NCBI RefSeq assembly: GCF_043555985.1
Contig: NZ_JBIGIC010000003.1
Span: 501,513 to 565,512, forward strand
Reading direction: 5' to 3'
Source: Pelomonas candidula
GTDB lineage: Bacteria; Pseudomonadota; Gammaproteobacteria; Burkholderiales; Burkholderiaceae_C
Length of the DNA: 64,000 nt
The notes beneath the pieces were generated by a model. That model ran no database searches. It saw only the letters and a list, made by a program, of their open reading frames with translations, and was not told the DNA's origin. A program made the translations under genes and the position numbers. Below, one piece after another: positions 1-8,075 of this stretch. The first letter of the stretch is position 1. Every line of letters starts with the position of its first letter.

Positions 1-2
1 TG

Positions 3-518
3 ATGACCGGCCTCTCCAAACCGGGACACGCCATGCCCACAGCCGACGAACTGCGCCACGTGCTGATCCGCAACTTCCACGACGCCCCGCGCGAGCGCTT
101 CGTGCGCGCGCCGTTGTACGACACCGAGACCGCCAGCCTCACCCGCGGCACCGCGGCGAAGAAGCTCGGTGCCAGCTTCGACATCGTCGCGCCGGGCCAG
201 ATGAGCTGCCCCTACCACCTGCACCATGCCGAGGAGGAGATGTTCGTCGTGCTGCAGGGTGAGGGCACGCTGCGCGTGGCCGGTGAGCGGGTGCCGATCA
301 AGGCCGGCGACGTCATCACCATCCCGCCGGGGCCGGACTACCCGCACCACATCATCAACACCTCCGACGCGCCGCTGCACTACCTCAGCATCAGCACGAT
401 GGAGAAGCCCGAGGTCTGCGAGTACCCGGACTCGGGCAAGATCGGCGTGTTCAGCGAGGGTGTGCGGCTGCTGCAGCGGCGCGAGGCCGGGCTGGACTAC
501 TGGGAGGGGGAGCCTTGA
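3..518 (+). CDS. cupin-domain protein
   Basis: The 171-residue protein is a single small beta-barrel cupin. Visible motifs are the first cupin box with the ligands of a YHLHHAEEEMF stretch (about residues 72-82), a glycine turn GEG, and a second box near PGPDYPHHI (about residues 108-117). These supply the His/Glu metal ligands usual in the family. Substrate and reaction cannot be read from the sequence; such proteins range from isomerases to sensors. The ATG at 3 overlaps a TGA at 1-3, so it may be coupled to a gene left of the window. The ATG at 33 (MPTADEL) is an equally good start. Confidence 0.8.
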   Translation: MTGLSKPGHAMPTADELRHVLIRNFHDAPRERFVRAPLYDTETASLTRGTAAKKLGASFDIVAPGQMSCPYHLHHAEEEMFVVLQGEGTLRVAGERVPIKAGDVITIPPGPDYPHHIINTSDAPLHYLSISTMEKPEVCEYPDSGKIGVFSEGVRLLQRREAGLDYWEGEP

Positions 519-522
519 GCAC

Positions 523-1059
523 TCAAGGGCAGTCCCAGCCCAGCCGCACCAGGCCGCAGTGCCGGCAGACGAACTTGTAGAACGCGTTGTCGCCGGCCGG
601 TTCGTAGTCGCGGATGGCGGCGCCCCACTGCTTCTCGGTCTTGCCGTAGTGCTGGCGCCAGTCGGCCTTGGTCGCGTCGCTGGCGTCCGCCACGTCGTCC
701 TCCGACGCATCGCCATGGAATACGCAGGCGTCGTCGCAATGCACCAGCCACTCTTCCTGCTGCCAGGACGAGTAGCCCGGCGTGCGCAGGCTCACCTCGT
801 CGATGACGTCCTGCGCGAGGCCGGCCTCGCGCAGCGGCTGTGCGTCCGAGAAGCTCGCGCCCAGCTTGCCCGCCGCCGAGCCGTCGGCAATGCACCAGGG
901 GCACAGCTTCTCGTCCAGATCGCGAGTCGCGTAGACCGGCTGCACGTAGACGAAGTCGCGGGCCTGGCCGCAGCAGGCGCATTCGATGCGCCGCGGCTCG
1001 ACGGCCCCGGTGGCCAGCGGGTCGGCGTGGTAGCGGAAATCGGGAAACAGGTTGTCCAT
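523..1059 (-). CDS. CbrC/UPF0167 family protein
   Basis: A 178-residue protein with the layout of the CbrC (UPF0167) family: an opening phrase of the form FPDFRYHADPL, followed by cysteine pairs CACC (about residue 28), CPWC (about 54) and CRHC near the C-terminus. These probably bind zinc. In E. coli the family member is linked to colicin E2 tolerance; the biochemical role is unknown. It faces the cupin gene (stop to stop, 4 bases apart) and lies upstream of slyX on the same strand. Confidence 0.8.
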   Translation of the reverse strand: MDNLFPDFRYHADPLATGAVEPRRIECACCGQARDFVYVQPVYATRDLDEKLCPWCIADGSAAGKLGASFSDAQPLREAGLAQDVIDEVSLRTPGYSSWQQEEWLVHCDDACVFHGDASEDDVADASDATKADWRQHYGKTEKQWGAAIRDYEPAGDNAFYKFVCRHCGLVRLGWDCP

Positions 1060-1071
1060 CGGGGCTCCGGA

Positions 1072-1287
1072 TCAGTAGTGCGGCGGCAGTTCGTCGCGCA
1101 GCGTGCGCGGCGCGCCGGGCTCGGCCGCCGTGCGGTCGCGCAGCTCGACGAGCTCGCGGATCAGCCGGTCGATCTGCGCCTGCTGGCGCACGACGACCTG
1201 GTTGAGCTGCTCGACGGTGTCCTCCGCGAAGCTGGCCTTGATCTCGAGGTCGGTGATGCGTTGTTCCAGGGTGTGCAGGTCGTCCAT
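1072..1287 (-). CDS. slyX: SlyX family protein
   Basis: A 71-residue protein starting MDDLHTLEQRITDLEIK. It has the heptad-rich coiled coil of SlyX through about residue 50 and the family's C-terminal LPPHY. A longer frame extends upstream but is arginine/proline noise overlapping the next gene, so the ATG at 1287 is chosen. SlyX proteins are short, of unknown function and common in proteobacteria. It lies 25 bases downstream of the SGNH hydrolase gene on the same strand, so co-transcription is plausible. Confidence 0.85.
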   Translation of the reverse strand: MDDLHTLEQRITDLEIKASFAEDTVEQLNQVVVRQQAQIDRLIRELVELRDRTAAEPGAPRTLRDELPPHY

Positions 1288-1312
1288 GCCCTGTATTGGG
1301 CCAGAACCCGGA

Positions 1313-2191
1313 TCAAGGCAGCGCGTCCAGCGCCTCGGCCCATTTGGCGGCCACCTTGTCGTAGCCGCCACGCGTGGGGTGGATCTCGTTGGCCCAGTCG
1401 CCGGACGCGCCGCTGCTGCCGGCGTCCGCCAGCACCAGACCCGCAGCCTGGCTGTCGACGATCTGGATGGGGCCGGCATCGGGATGGCTGGCGGCCCGGT
1501 CGCCCGCCAGTGCCAGCAGCAGGTCGCCCAGCTTCGTCATCAGCAGCTCGCCGACGTCCAGCCAGACGGTATCCGGCACGCCGAAGGTCTGCAGCGCGGG
1601 CTGCAGCCAGGGGCCGAAGTTCAGGCCGGCCGACGCCGGGCGAGGGCGCAGCAGCGCGTAGTTGTGCATCAGCAGCGGCGTCTGCTTGTTGACGCCGCTG
1701 TCGCGCAGGTCCAGCAGGCCGGCGAAGACGGCGCGCAGGTAGGTCGTGAAGGTCTGCCAGCCGTCGTCGCTGAGGTAGCTGGCCGCATCGCTGGCCACGC
1801 CGCGCTCGGCGGGCGTCAGCAGCAGGCGCTGGTGGCGCGGCGCGGTGGGCGGCGCGCCGATGGCCTCGATGAGGTCGTTGCCGCCGCCCGAGACGAGGAT
1901 GGCGCTCCAGGTCCAGGCGACGTTGCCGCACAGCAGGTTCACGAACTGCGGCGCGCGCACCGCGTCCGTCATGCGGCGCAGCACCGCGCCGGGCGCCGCG
2001 CAGTTCACCGCCACGGCCCCGCGCTCCAGCACCAGCTCGGCCAGCACGTTGGTGGTCAGGTAGGGCGGGATGGCGCCGATGGAGAACCACGAGTCGCCCT
2101 GCGCGAGGAAGCGCTGGCCATACAGGTCGAGCGGGAAGGGCGTGTCGCCCATTAGGTCGTAGGGGCTGATGAGCTTGACGGGGTGCGACAT
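1313..2191 (-). CDS. SGNH/GDSL-type hydrolase
   Basis: A 292-residue protein. Block I is AQGDSWFS with the probable nucleophile Ser near residue 34. A GGGND segment follows in the middle, matching the Asn/Gly oxyanion block. NEIHPT near residue 270 supplies the probable catalytic His. This is the SGNH esterase/lipase layout; the substrate is unknown. No signal peptide is visible, so it is probably cytoplasmic. The ATG at 2191 was chosen because the 21 upstream residues are arginine-rich and unlike the rest. Confidence 0.75.
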   Translation of the reverse strand: MSHPVKLISPYDLMGDTPFPLDLYGQRFLAQGDSWFSIGAIPPYLTTNVLAELVLERGAVAVNCAAPGAVLRRMTDAVRAPQFVNLLCGNVAWTWSAILVSGGGNDLIEAIGAPPTAPRHQRLLLTPAERGVASDAASYLSDDGWQTFTTYLRAVFAGLLDLRDSGVNKQTPLLMHNYALLRPRPASAGLNFGPWLQPALQTFGVPDTVWLDVGELLMTKLGDLLLALAGDRAASHPDAGPIQIVDSQAAGLVLADAGSSGASGDWANEIHPTRGGYDKVAAKWAEALDALP

Positions 2192-2260
2192 GGCGGCGGG
2201 TCTACGGGATGAGACCGGCAGTGGACTGCGGCCCCGGGCCGGCCGCAACCTCAAGACTGA

Positions 2261-3214
2261 CTATCGCCGGTCGCCCGGCCTGTCGCCCTTGCCCGAGATC
2301 GACCCCATGCCCGACACCGAGCGCTGCACCGAGGGGTTGCCGTAGTAGTCCACCGAGCCGACGCCCGAGATGTGGGCGGTGAGGTCGTCCGTGACCCACA
2401 GCAGCACGCTGCCGATGCCGCTGACGCTGACGCGCGCCTTCTGCGCCTGCAGGCGATCGGCGACGACCTTGCCCTTGCCGGAGATCTGCAACGCCAGCTC
2501 GTCCACGCGCCCGCCCAGCTGGCCGTCGCCGGCACCGCTGATGCCGAAGGTGAGCTGGCGGGCCTGCAGCTGGTCCATGCGCACGTTGCCGGCCCCGCTG
2601 ATGATCAGCTTGAGCTGGTCGGTGCGCAGCGGGCCGGGCACGCGCACGTCGCTGGCACCCGAGACGGACAGCTGGTGCAGCTGGCGCATCTCGACCTGCA
2701 CGAACAGCTTGTCGCTGTGCCAGAACTTCCACCCACCGGCGGGGCGGATGACGAGCTGGTTGCCGCTGAGCTCGACCTCCACGTTCTTCTGCACGTCGGC
2801 GTCGCCCGCGATGAAGGCCTGGTCACGCTCGCCCTGCACGAGCACGACGCGCGCCACGCCGCCCAGCTCCAGGCGGTCGAAGGCACCGGGTGTGTAGAGC
2901 TTGCCGGGGCCGGCCGGCAATGCAGGCGGCGCGGGGAGGGCGGGCAGGGCCTGAGGTGCAGGCAACGCCGACGGGGCGGGCGCTGCGGGCGCGGCCGGGG
3001 CGGCGGTCTGGGACTGGGCTGAGCTCGCGAAGGTGAACATCGCCATGAGCAGCAAGCAGGTATTGCGGGCCGAGCGCCGGGCCGCTCCCAAGCCGGCCCG
3101 CCTGGGGCGATGTGCTTGCGGCTCGACGCCGCAAGCATCGCCGTCCCCTCGGGGGACCGACCGGACTCGTTCGCGTTCAGCGACACGAGGCTGGGCGAGG
3201 GGCACCAAGTTCAT
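2261..3214 (-). CDS. DUF2807 (GIN-domain) secreted protein
   Basis: From about residue 110 the protein is a repetitive beta-helix of short SGAG/SGxG turns (SVSGASDV, IISGAGNV, GISGAGDG, VSGIGSV, ISGVGSV). This is typical of DUF2807, the putative autotransporter-adhesin head (GIN) domain. A hydrophobic LLLMAMFTFASSAQSQ stretch followed by an Ala/Pro linker looks like a signal peptide, so it is probably exported. The ATG at 3214 overlaps the regulator's stop as ATGA, but its first 41 codons run through a palindromic repeat and look non-coding. A TTG at 3091 or the ATG at 3046 may be the true start. Confidence 0.7.
   Translation of the reverse strand: MNLVPLAQPRVAERERVRSVPRGDGDACGVEPQAHRPRRAGLGAARRSARNTCLLLMAMFTFASSAQSQTAAPAAPAAPAPSALPAPQALPALPAPPALPAGPGKLYTPGAFDRLELGGVARVVLVQGERDQAFIAGDADVQKNVEVELSGNQLVIRPAGGWKFWHSDKLFVQVEMRQLHQLSVSGASDVRVPGPLRTDQLKLIISGAGNVRMDQLQARQLTFGISGAGDGQLGGRVDELALQISGKGKVVADRLQAQKARVSVSGIGSVLLWVTDDLTAHISGVGSVDYYGNPSVQRSVSGMGSISGKGDRPGDRR
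3113..3156. repeat. REP-like double hairpin
   Basis: Two perfect inverted repeats sit side by side. The first is TGCTTGCGG, a 7-base loop, then CCGCAAGCA (3113-3137). The second is GTCCCC TCG GGGGAC (3142-3156). Adjacent palindromes like this are typical of dispersed intergenic REP-type elements. It falls inside the first 40 codons of the annotated DUF2807 frame, which argues that this stretch is leader rather than coding. Copy number elsewhere in the genome is not visible here. Confidence 0.5.
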
Positions 3215-3954
3215 AACGATTGCTCCCTCAGCATCTTGGAGACCTCGCGGTTGGCGGTGATGCGCGTGCCGTCGCGCAGCTGCACGACGAGCTGGGAGTT
3301 CTCGTCCGGCGTCATGCTGTCGACGAAGTCCAGGTTGACGATGCAGCCGCGCTGCACGCGCAGGAAGCGCGTCGGGTCCAGCCGCGTCTCAAAGCTGGCG
3401 ATGGGCAGGCGCACGAGGAAGCTGCGGCCCTTGCTGGTGATGGCGGTGTACTTGTTGTCGGAGCGCAGGCTCTCGATGTCGCCGACCTGCAGCGGGAAGA
3501 TCTTGCCCTGGTCGCGCACCAGCAGCCGCGTCAGCGGCGCGTCGGCCGGCGTGCCCAGCGCCTGCGCCACCTCGGCGGTGCTGGGTGTGGCGTCGCGCAG
3601 CACGTGGGCCACGGCCTCGTCGAAGCGCTCGCGCGAGAAGGGTTTGAGCAGGTAGTCCACCGCGTGCAGCTCGAAGGCGGTCAGCGCGTGCTCGTCGTAG
3701 GCGGTCGTGAAGATGATGCGCGGCTGGTGGGCATCGTGCTGGAGCTCGCGCACGACCTGCAGGCCGGTCAGGCCGGGCATCTGGATGTCGGTCAGCACGA
3801 GGGCGGGCTTCAGCGCACGGATCTGCGCCAGCGCGTCCTCGCCATCCGCGCAGACGGCCACGAGCTGCAGGCCCGGCGTGGCCTTGACCCAGTCGGCCAG
3901 CGCCTCGGCGGCGAGGGGTTCGTCTTCGGCAATCAGGACGGTGGTCGTGCTCAT
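3211..3954 (-). CDS. LytTR-family response regulator
   Basis: A 247-residue regulator. It has an N-terminal receiver with the acidic pair EDE (residues 10-12), the phospho-acceptor Asp in VLTDIQMPG (about residue 56) and a Lys in LLKPF. A C-terminal LytTR DNA-binding domain (about 140-245) contains SLRSDNKYTAI and FLRVQRGCIVNLDFV. Its ATG overlaps the stop of the kinase gene as ATGA, so the two form a coupled two-component pair. Targets are unknown. The coupled DUF2807 gene downstream may be a partner or target. Confidence 0.9.
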   Translation of the reverse strand: MSTTTVLIAEDEPLAAEALADWVKATPGLQLVAVCADGEDALAQIRALKPALVLTDIQMPGLTGLQVVRELQHDAHQPRIIFTTAYDEHALTAFELHAVDYLLKPFSRERFDEAVAHVLRDATPSTAEVAQALGTPADAPLTRLLVRDQGKIFPLQVGDIESLRSDNKYTAITSKGRSFLVRLPIASFETRLDPTRFLRVQRGCIVNLDFVDSMTPDENSQLVVQLRDGTRITANREVSKMLREQSL

Positions 3955-5042
3955 GTCTGGGGAATAAACAAATCGACGCGGAACCCGGCGCCGGGGGCGG
4001 TGTGGATGCGCAGGCGGGCGCGGCCGTCGTAGTCGAGCGCGAAGCGCTTCCTCAGCGCGGCCAGGCCCACGCCGCGGCGCTGGCCGGGCTGGGGCTCCAG
4101 CGCCTCGGGCTCGCAGCCGGGGCCGTCGTCCTCGACGGCCAGGTCCAGCCCGTGGTTGAGCGCGTTGCGGCGCGCGCTGATGGTCACGCGGCCGCCGGCC
4201 TTGCGCGGTGCCACGGCATGCAGGATGGAGTTCTCGACCAGCGGCTGCAGCGTCAGCGGCGGCAGCTCGTCGGCCAGCACGCGCTCCTCCAGCTGCCAGT
4301 CCACGCGCAGCCGCGTGCCCAGCCGCAGCGCCTCCAGCGCGAGGTAGTCGCGCAGGAAATCGATCTCGTCGGACAACATGACGCGGTCCTCGGCACCGCG
4401 TTTGGTGTCGAGCACATAGCGCAGCATGGACGCGAACTTCAGCAGCGCGGCCTCGGCGCCGGCGGGGTCCTTGCGGGTCAGCGCGATCAGCGAATTCAGC
4501 GTGTTGAACAGGAAATGCGGGTTCAGCTTGCCGCTGATGGCGGACAGCTCGGCCTTGGCCAGCGCGCTCTCGGCCTGCGCCGCCGCCACCGCCGCCGAGC
4601 GCGCCGCGCGCGACTGCAGCACCGCCGTGAACGCCGTCGCGATGGTCGCGTAGACCACGAAGCCCCACACCGACCGCCACAGCAGGCCGGACACCAGCAC
4701 GGCGCCGGCATGGTCCGCCCCGAACAGCCCCGCGTTGACGGCGAACTCGCCCGCCTGCCACAGCGCGGAGAACGCCACCGCCGCCAGGACATGCGCCATC
4801 GCCGTGGCCGAGGTTCCCGCGTCGCTGGCGTGCAGGCGGCGCGCCACCGGCCACACGACGGTGCCCAGCAGCATCGGCGCCCACAGCATCGTCGTCGCCT
4901 GGTAGACGGCCAGCCAGAACGGGTCCAGCCCGCGGTCGAACTCGCTGCCGGCCAGCACGAACAGGCACCAGGCCAGCGCGCAGCCGCCGGCGTACGCGCA
5001 CCAGAGGCGGCGGTTGCTGTGGCGGGGGCTGATCGTGGTCAT
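3951..5042 (-). CDS. LytS/YehU-type sensor histidine kinase
   Basis: A 363-residue kinase. Four or five hydrophobic segments fill residues 12-145. The His_kinase (PF06580-type) box LNPHFLFNTLNS follows, with the phospho-His near residue 176. An ATPase domain contains PPLTLQPLVENSILH and VEDDGPGC. There is no separate extracellular sensor domain, so sensing is probably by the membrane part. It is the first gene of a leftward coupled set with the LytTR regulator and is divergent from ssb. Confidence 0.9.
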   Translation of the reverse strand: MTTISPRHSNRRLWCAYAGGCALAWCLFVLAGSEFDRGLDPFWLAVYQATTMLWAPMLLGTVVWPVARRLHASDAGTSATAMAHVLAAVAFSALWQAGEFAVNAGLFGADHAGAVLVSGLLWRSVWGFVVYATIATAFTAVLQSRAARSAAVAAAQAESALAKAELSAISGKLNPHFLFNTLNSLIALTRKDPAGAEAALLKFASMLRYVLDTKRGAEDRVMLSDEIDFLRDYLALEALRLGTRLRVDWQLEERVLADELPPLTLQPLVENSILHAVAPRKAGGRVTISARRNALNHGLDLAVEDDGPGCEPEALEPQPGQRRGVGLAALRKRFALDYDGRARLRIHTAPGAGFRVDLFIPQT

Positions 5043-5200
5043 GGCTTCATCTTAGGGAGGCCCGGCGGCCCGCCGGCGGGCAGGGAGACGAAGTGCGGCC
5101 CTCGGGGTGCGGGATGCGGTCTCCGGGGTGTTGCTGACGGCCCCGGTCGGGGGTGGCCGGCATAATTCGTCCCCTTCCCCATCGAATTCGGACGAGCGTC

Positions 5201-5770
5201 ATGGCCAGCGTCAACAAAGTCATCATCATCGGCAACGTCGGCAAAGACCCCGAGGTCCGCTACAACCCCAGCGGCGGCGCCTGGGTCACCCTCAGCCTGG
5301 CCACCACGCGCAACTGGAAGAATCGCGAGACCGGCGAGCGCCAGGAAGAGACCGAATGGCACCGCGTCGTCTTCAACGACCGCCTGGCCGAGATCGTCGG
5401 CGAGTACGTCAAGAAGGGCCGCCCGCTGTACGTCGAAGGCCGCCTGAAGACCCGCAAGTGGCAGGACAAGGAAGGTCGCGACACCTACACGACCGAGATC
5501 ATTGCCCAGGAAATGCAGCTGCTGGGCGGCCGCGATGGCGGCGGTGACGAAGGCGGTGGCGGTGGTGGCTACGGCCGCAGTGCTGGCGGCGGTGGTGGCG
5601 GTGGCGGCTACAGCCGCGGTGGCGGTGACGGTGGTGGCGACGACTTCGGCGGCGGTGGCCGCCCGGCCGCCCGCCCGGCCGCGCCGCGCCCGGCGCCCCA
5701 GCGCGCCCCGGCTCCGGCGCCCAAGGCGTCGACGGGGTTCGACGACATGGATGACGATATTCCGTTCTAG
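5201..5770 (+). CDS. ssb: single-stranded DNA-binding protein
   Basis: A 189-residue SSB. The N-terminal OB fold (about 1-110) has the family opening MASVNKVIIIGNVGKDPEVR. A long Gly/Ser linker and a Pro/Ala stretch follow, ending in the acidic tip DMDDDIPF that recruits partner repair and replication proteins. The start at 5201 was chosen over an upstream frame extension because it matches the family N-terminus. A strong terminator follows 30 bases after the stop. It is divergent from the LytS-type kinase gene. Confidence 0.97.
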   Translation: MASVNKVIIIGNVGKDPEVRYNPSGGAWVTLSLATTRNWKNRETGERQEETEWHRVVFNDRLAEIVGEYVKKGRPLYVEGRLKTRKWQDKEGRDTYTTEIIAQEMQLLGGRDGGGDEGGGGGGYGRSAGGGGGGGGYSRGGGDGGGDDFGGGGRPAARPAAPRPAPQRAPAPAPKASTGFDDMDDDIPF

Positions 5771-5800
5771 AAAACACCTCTCTGTTGGTTGTCAACATCG

Positions 5801-5831
5801 GGCCCGCAGCCCAATAGCTGCGGGCCTTTTT
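5801..5831 (+). terminator. rho-independent terminator of ssb
   Basis: GGCCCGCAG pairs with CTGCGGGCC (9 bp) across an 8-base loop and is followed directly by TTTTT. Confidence 0.9.
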
Positions 5832-6011
5832 CGTTTGCTTACATCGCCTGGCGTGCTTATTACCGAGGCCGGCTTTCGTCACCGCGGAAGGCGCAAGAAT
5901 CAGAGCCGCTGCAGATTCGCATATTCGCCGGGTCCACTGGTCGCCGGCATCCACGCAAGCCGCGGCGGCTGGATAGCCTGGGGCCATAAACCGATCACTT
6001 CTCATAACTCC

Positions 6012-7187
6012 ATGGCCAAGAATTCGCGCCACGACGAAAACCACCTCCGGCTGGCCAACCCGCCCTTCGATCTCCCCCGAGTCCAGCGACGCGGCCTGCT
6101 GGCGCTGGGTTCGTTGATGGCCCTCGATCTGGCAGGCTGCGGTGGTGGCGGCGGTGGTAGTGAAGGCAGCCCCCCCCCCAGCGCCGGCAGCACGCAAAAC
6201 GGCGGCGTGGTCACCACGCTGGCCGGCTCGGGCCAAACTGGTAGCACCGACGGCGCAGGCGCTGCGGCCAAGTTCTATTTGCCATACGCCGTGGCTGCCG
6301 ACGCCGGCGGCACGGTCTACGTGGCGGATTCGCAGAACAACCTGATCCGCAAGGTCACGCCGGCCGGGGTCGTCAGTACGCTGGCGGGCTCAGGCAGCGC
6401 CGGCAGCACCAACGGCACGGGCAATGCGGCGTCGTTCTCCAATCCATGCGGCGTGGCCGTGGCCCCGGACGGCACGGTCTATGTGGCAGATACAGCGAAC
6501 CACATGATCCGCAAGATCACGCCGGCAGGGATCGTCACCACGCTGGCAGGATCGGGCAACCGCGGCAACGCCAATGGCGTGGGCTCCGCAGCTTCGTTCA
6601 CGTTCCCCTATGCAGTCGCTGTGGACGCGAGCAACACGGTCTACGTGGGAGATACCAACAACTTCCTGATCCGCAAGATCACGTCGGACGGTGTCGTCAC
6701 CACGCTGGCGGGATCGGGCATTGTGGGCTCCGCCAACGGCACGGGCACGGCAGCTTCGTTTGAGGTGGTACGAGGCATTGCCGTGGACGCCAGCGGCACG
6801 GTCTATGTCGCCGACTCAGGCAATTCGCTGATCCGCAAGATCACGCCGGCTGGGGTGGTCACGACACTGGCTGGCTCGGGCCAGGAAGGCTATGCCGACG
6901 GCACCGGCGCAGTAGCCTTGTTCAGCAACCCCGTCGGCATCTGCGTGCACTCCAGCGGCACGGTGTATGTCGCGGACCCCGCCATCAACGTGATTCGCAA
7001 GATCACGCCAGACGGTGCTGTCACCACGCTGGCGGGCAAGTTTGACCCGAGCAATCCGGGCGGCGGCAAAGCGAATGGCACAGGCACGACCGCGCTGTTC
7101 TGGGGGCCCAATGGCATTGCCGTGGACGGCAGCAACACGGTCTACGTAGCGGACACCTACAACGACCTGATCCGCAAGATTGTCTAG
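6012..7187 (+). CDS. NHL-repeat lipoprotein
   Basis: A 391-residue protein. An RRGLLALGSLMALDLAGC segment has a lipobox with Cys near residue 43 and an upstream twin Arg. After a Gly/Ser/Pro linker come about six NHL beta-propeller blades, each built on the pattern TVYVADSxNxLIRKxTPxGxVxTLAGSG. This makes it a probable outer-envelope lipoprotein with a propeller domain for binding proteins or glycans. The upstream frame overlaps ssb and is noise, so the ATG at 6012 is used. It appears monocistronic, with a terminator downstream. Confidence 0.8.
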   Translation: MAKNSRHDENHLRLANPPFDLPRVQRRGLLALGSLMALDLAGCGGGGGGSEGSPPPSAGSTQNGGVVTTLAGSGQTGSTDGAGAAAKFYLPYAVAADAGGTVYVADSQNNLIRKVTPAGVVSTLAGSGSAGSTNGTGNAASFSNPCGVAVAPDGTVYVADTANHMIRKITPAGIVTTLAGSGNRGNANGVGSAASFTFPYAVAVDASNTVYVGDTNNFLIRKITSDGVVTTLAGSGIVGSANGTGTAASFEVVRGIAVDASGTVYVADSGNSLIRKITPAGVVTTLAGSGQEGYADGTGAVALFSNPVGICVHSSGTVYVADPAINVIRKITPDGAVTTLAGKFDPSNPGGGKANGTGTTALFWGPNGIAVDGSNTVYVADTYNDLIRKIV

Positions 7188-7256
7188 GGAGAGGTTGGCA
7201 GAACCTCTTGTCCGCGCACGGCCATCGGCACGTGCGGGAGCCGATCAAACCGAAAA

Positions 7257-7285
7257 GGCCCGCGGCAACCGCCGCGGGCCTTTTT
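7257..7285 (+). terminator. rho-independent terminator after the NHL gene
   Basis: GGCCCGCGGC and GCCGCGGGCC form a perfect 10-bp stem with an AACC loop, followed by TTTTT. It ends 4 bases before the convergent gene at 7289. Confidence 0.9.
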
Positions 7286-7288
7286 CAT

Positions 7289-7726
7289 TCACGGACGTGC
7301 ACGAGGCTTGTCGACGGGGCCGACCTGCCGCGCCAGCGTTGTCCTGAATTCGTCCTGCGCCGCGCCCGACTCGAAGCAGCGCTTCGGGATCAGGCTGAAC
7401 AGCAGGTCGGACTGGTACAGGACGAACACCTTGCCCGACTCCCGCCACCGGTACAGATTTCCCCAGGGCAGCAGGCCACTGCCGTTCTCGGTGCGGAACT
7501 GCAGGCCTGCCGTCTCGATCTCGACCGAGAACGGTTGATGAAGAGAGCGTTGCTGGGCGTAGAGGCGCCGCACCTTCCAGGGCAGGTACAGCCAATACCA
7601 GGCCGGGAAATAGGCGATCGCGAGCGGGCCGAACACCTCGGCCCAGGAAGCGTGCCCCCGCCACAGCGAACCCGCCATCGCCACGAGCGCCATCAGCGCC
7701 AGCAGGACGATCAACACGCCGAGCAC
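7289..7726 (-). CDS. YcxB-like membrane protein
   Basis: A 145-residue protein with two hydrophobic helices (about 3-20 and 32-50). A soluble C-terminal part contains FSVEIETAGLQFRTENGSGLLPWGNLYRW and the LFSLIPKRCF box usual in YcxB-like domains. Function is unknown. The first recognised start is a GTG at 7726, but the same frame stays open about 12 codons further upstream without an ATG or GTG, so the true N-terminus is uncertain. It is convergent with the NHL gene. Confidence 0.65.
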   Translation of the reverse strand: MLGVLIVLLALMALVAMAGSLWRGHASWAEVFGPLAIAYFPAWYWLYLPWKVRRLYAQQRSLHQPFSVEIETAGLQFRTENGSGLLPWGNLYRWRESGKVFVLYQSDLLFSLIPKRCFESGAAQDEFRTTLARQVGPVDKPRARP

Positions 7727-8075
7727 GGCAAACGCCGGGCGTGGCTTGAGGCCGGCACGAATCGCTGACAGCTAGTCGTCTGAATCGATCTGGATCTGCA
7801 TGTCCCCTCGCACCGTCGCACGCCCTGGTTTGCGCGCGATGGTAGGCGAGCGCTGCACGCGTCCATGCCCTCTAACCGCACCATCCCCAGGCCGCCAGCC
7901 CCAGCCCAGTGCCGTGTGTGCCGACCTTGCGCAGCCCCGCCGACGTGCGCCAACGCCCGTTGCGCTGTCACTCCCTATGAGCACCAGGCCTGTAACGTTG
8001 TGTGAAGAAGTTGGCACAAAACCCGCTTAGTCCTTCTCCGACAAGCCCCATCACAGCTTGCGAGAGGAGGAACCC
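7727..8075. other. intergenic region without a supported gene
   Basis: About 350 bases separate the YcxB-like gene and the PEP-CTERM gene. Open frames on the minus strand here have arginine/glycine-rich noise composition. A good ribosome-binding site, GAGAGGAGG, lies at about 8062-8070. No other site was recognised. Confidence 0.5.

Noticed and set aside
7772..8017. 81-codon minus-strand frame upstream of the PEP-CTERM gene
   Set aside because: Composition is Gly/Arg noise and no ribosome-binding site is seen.
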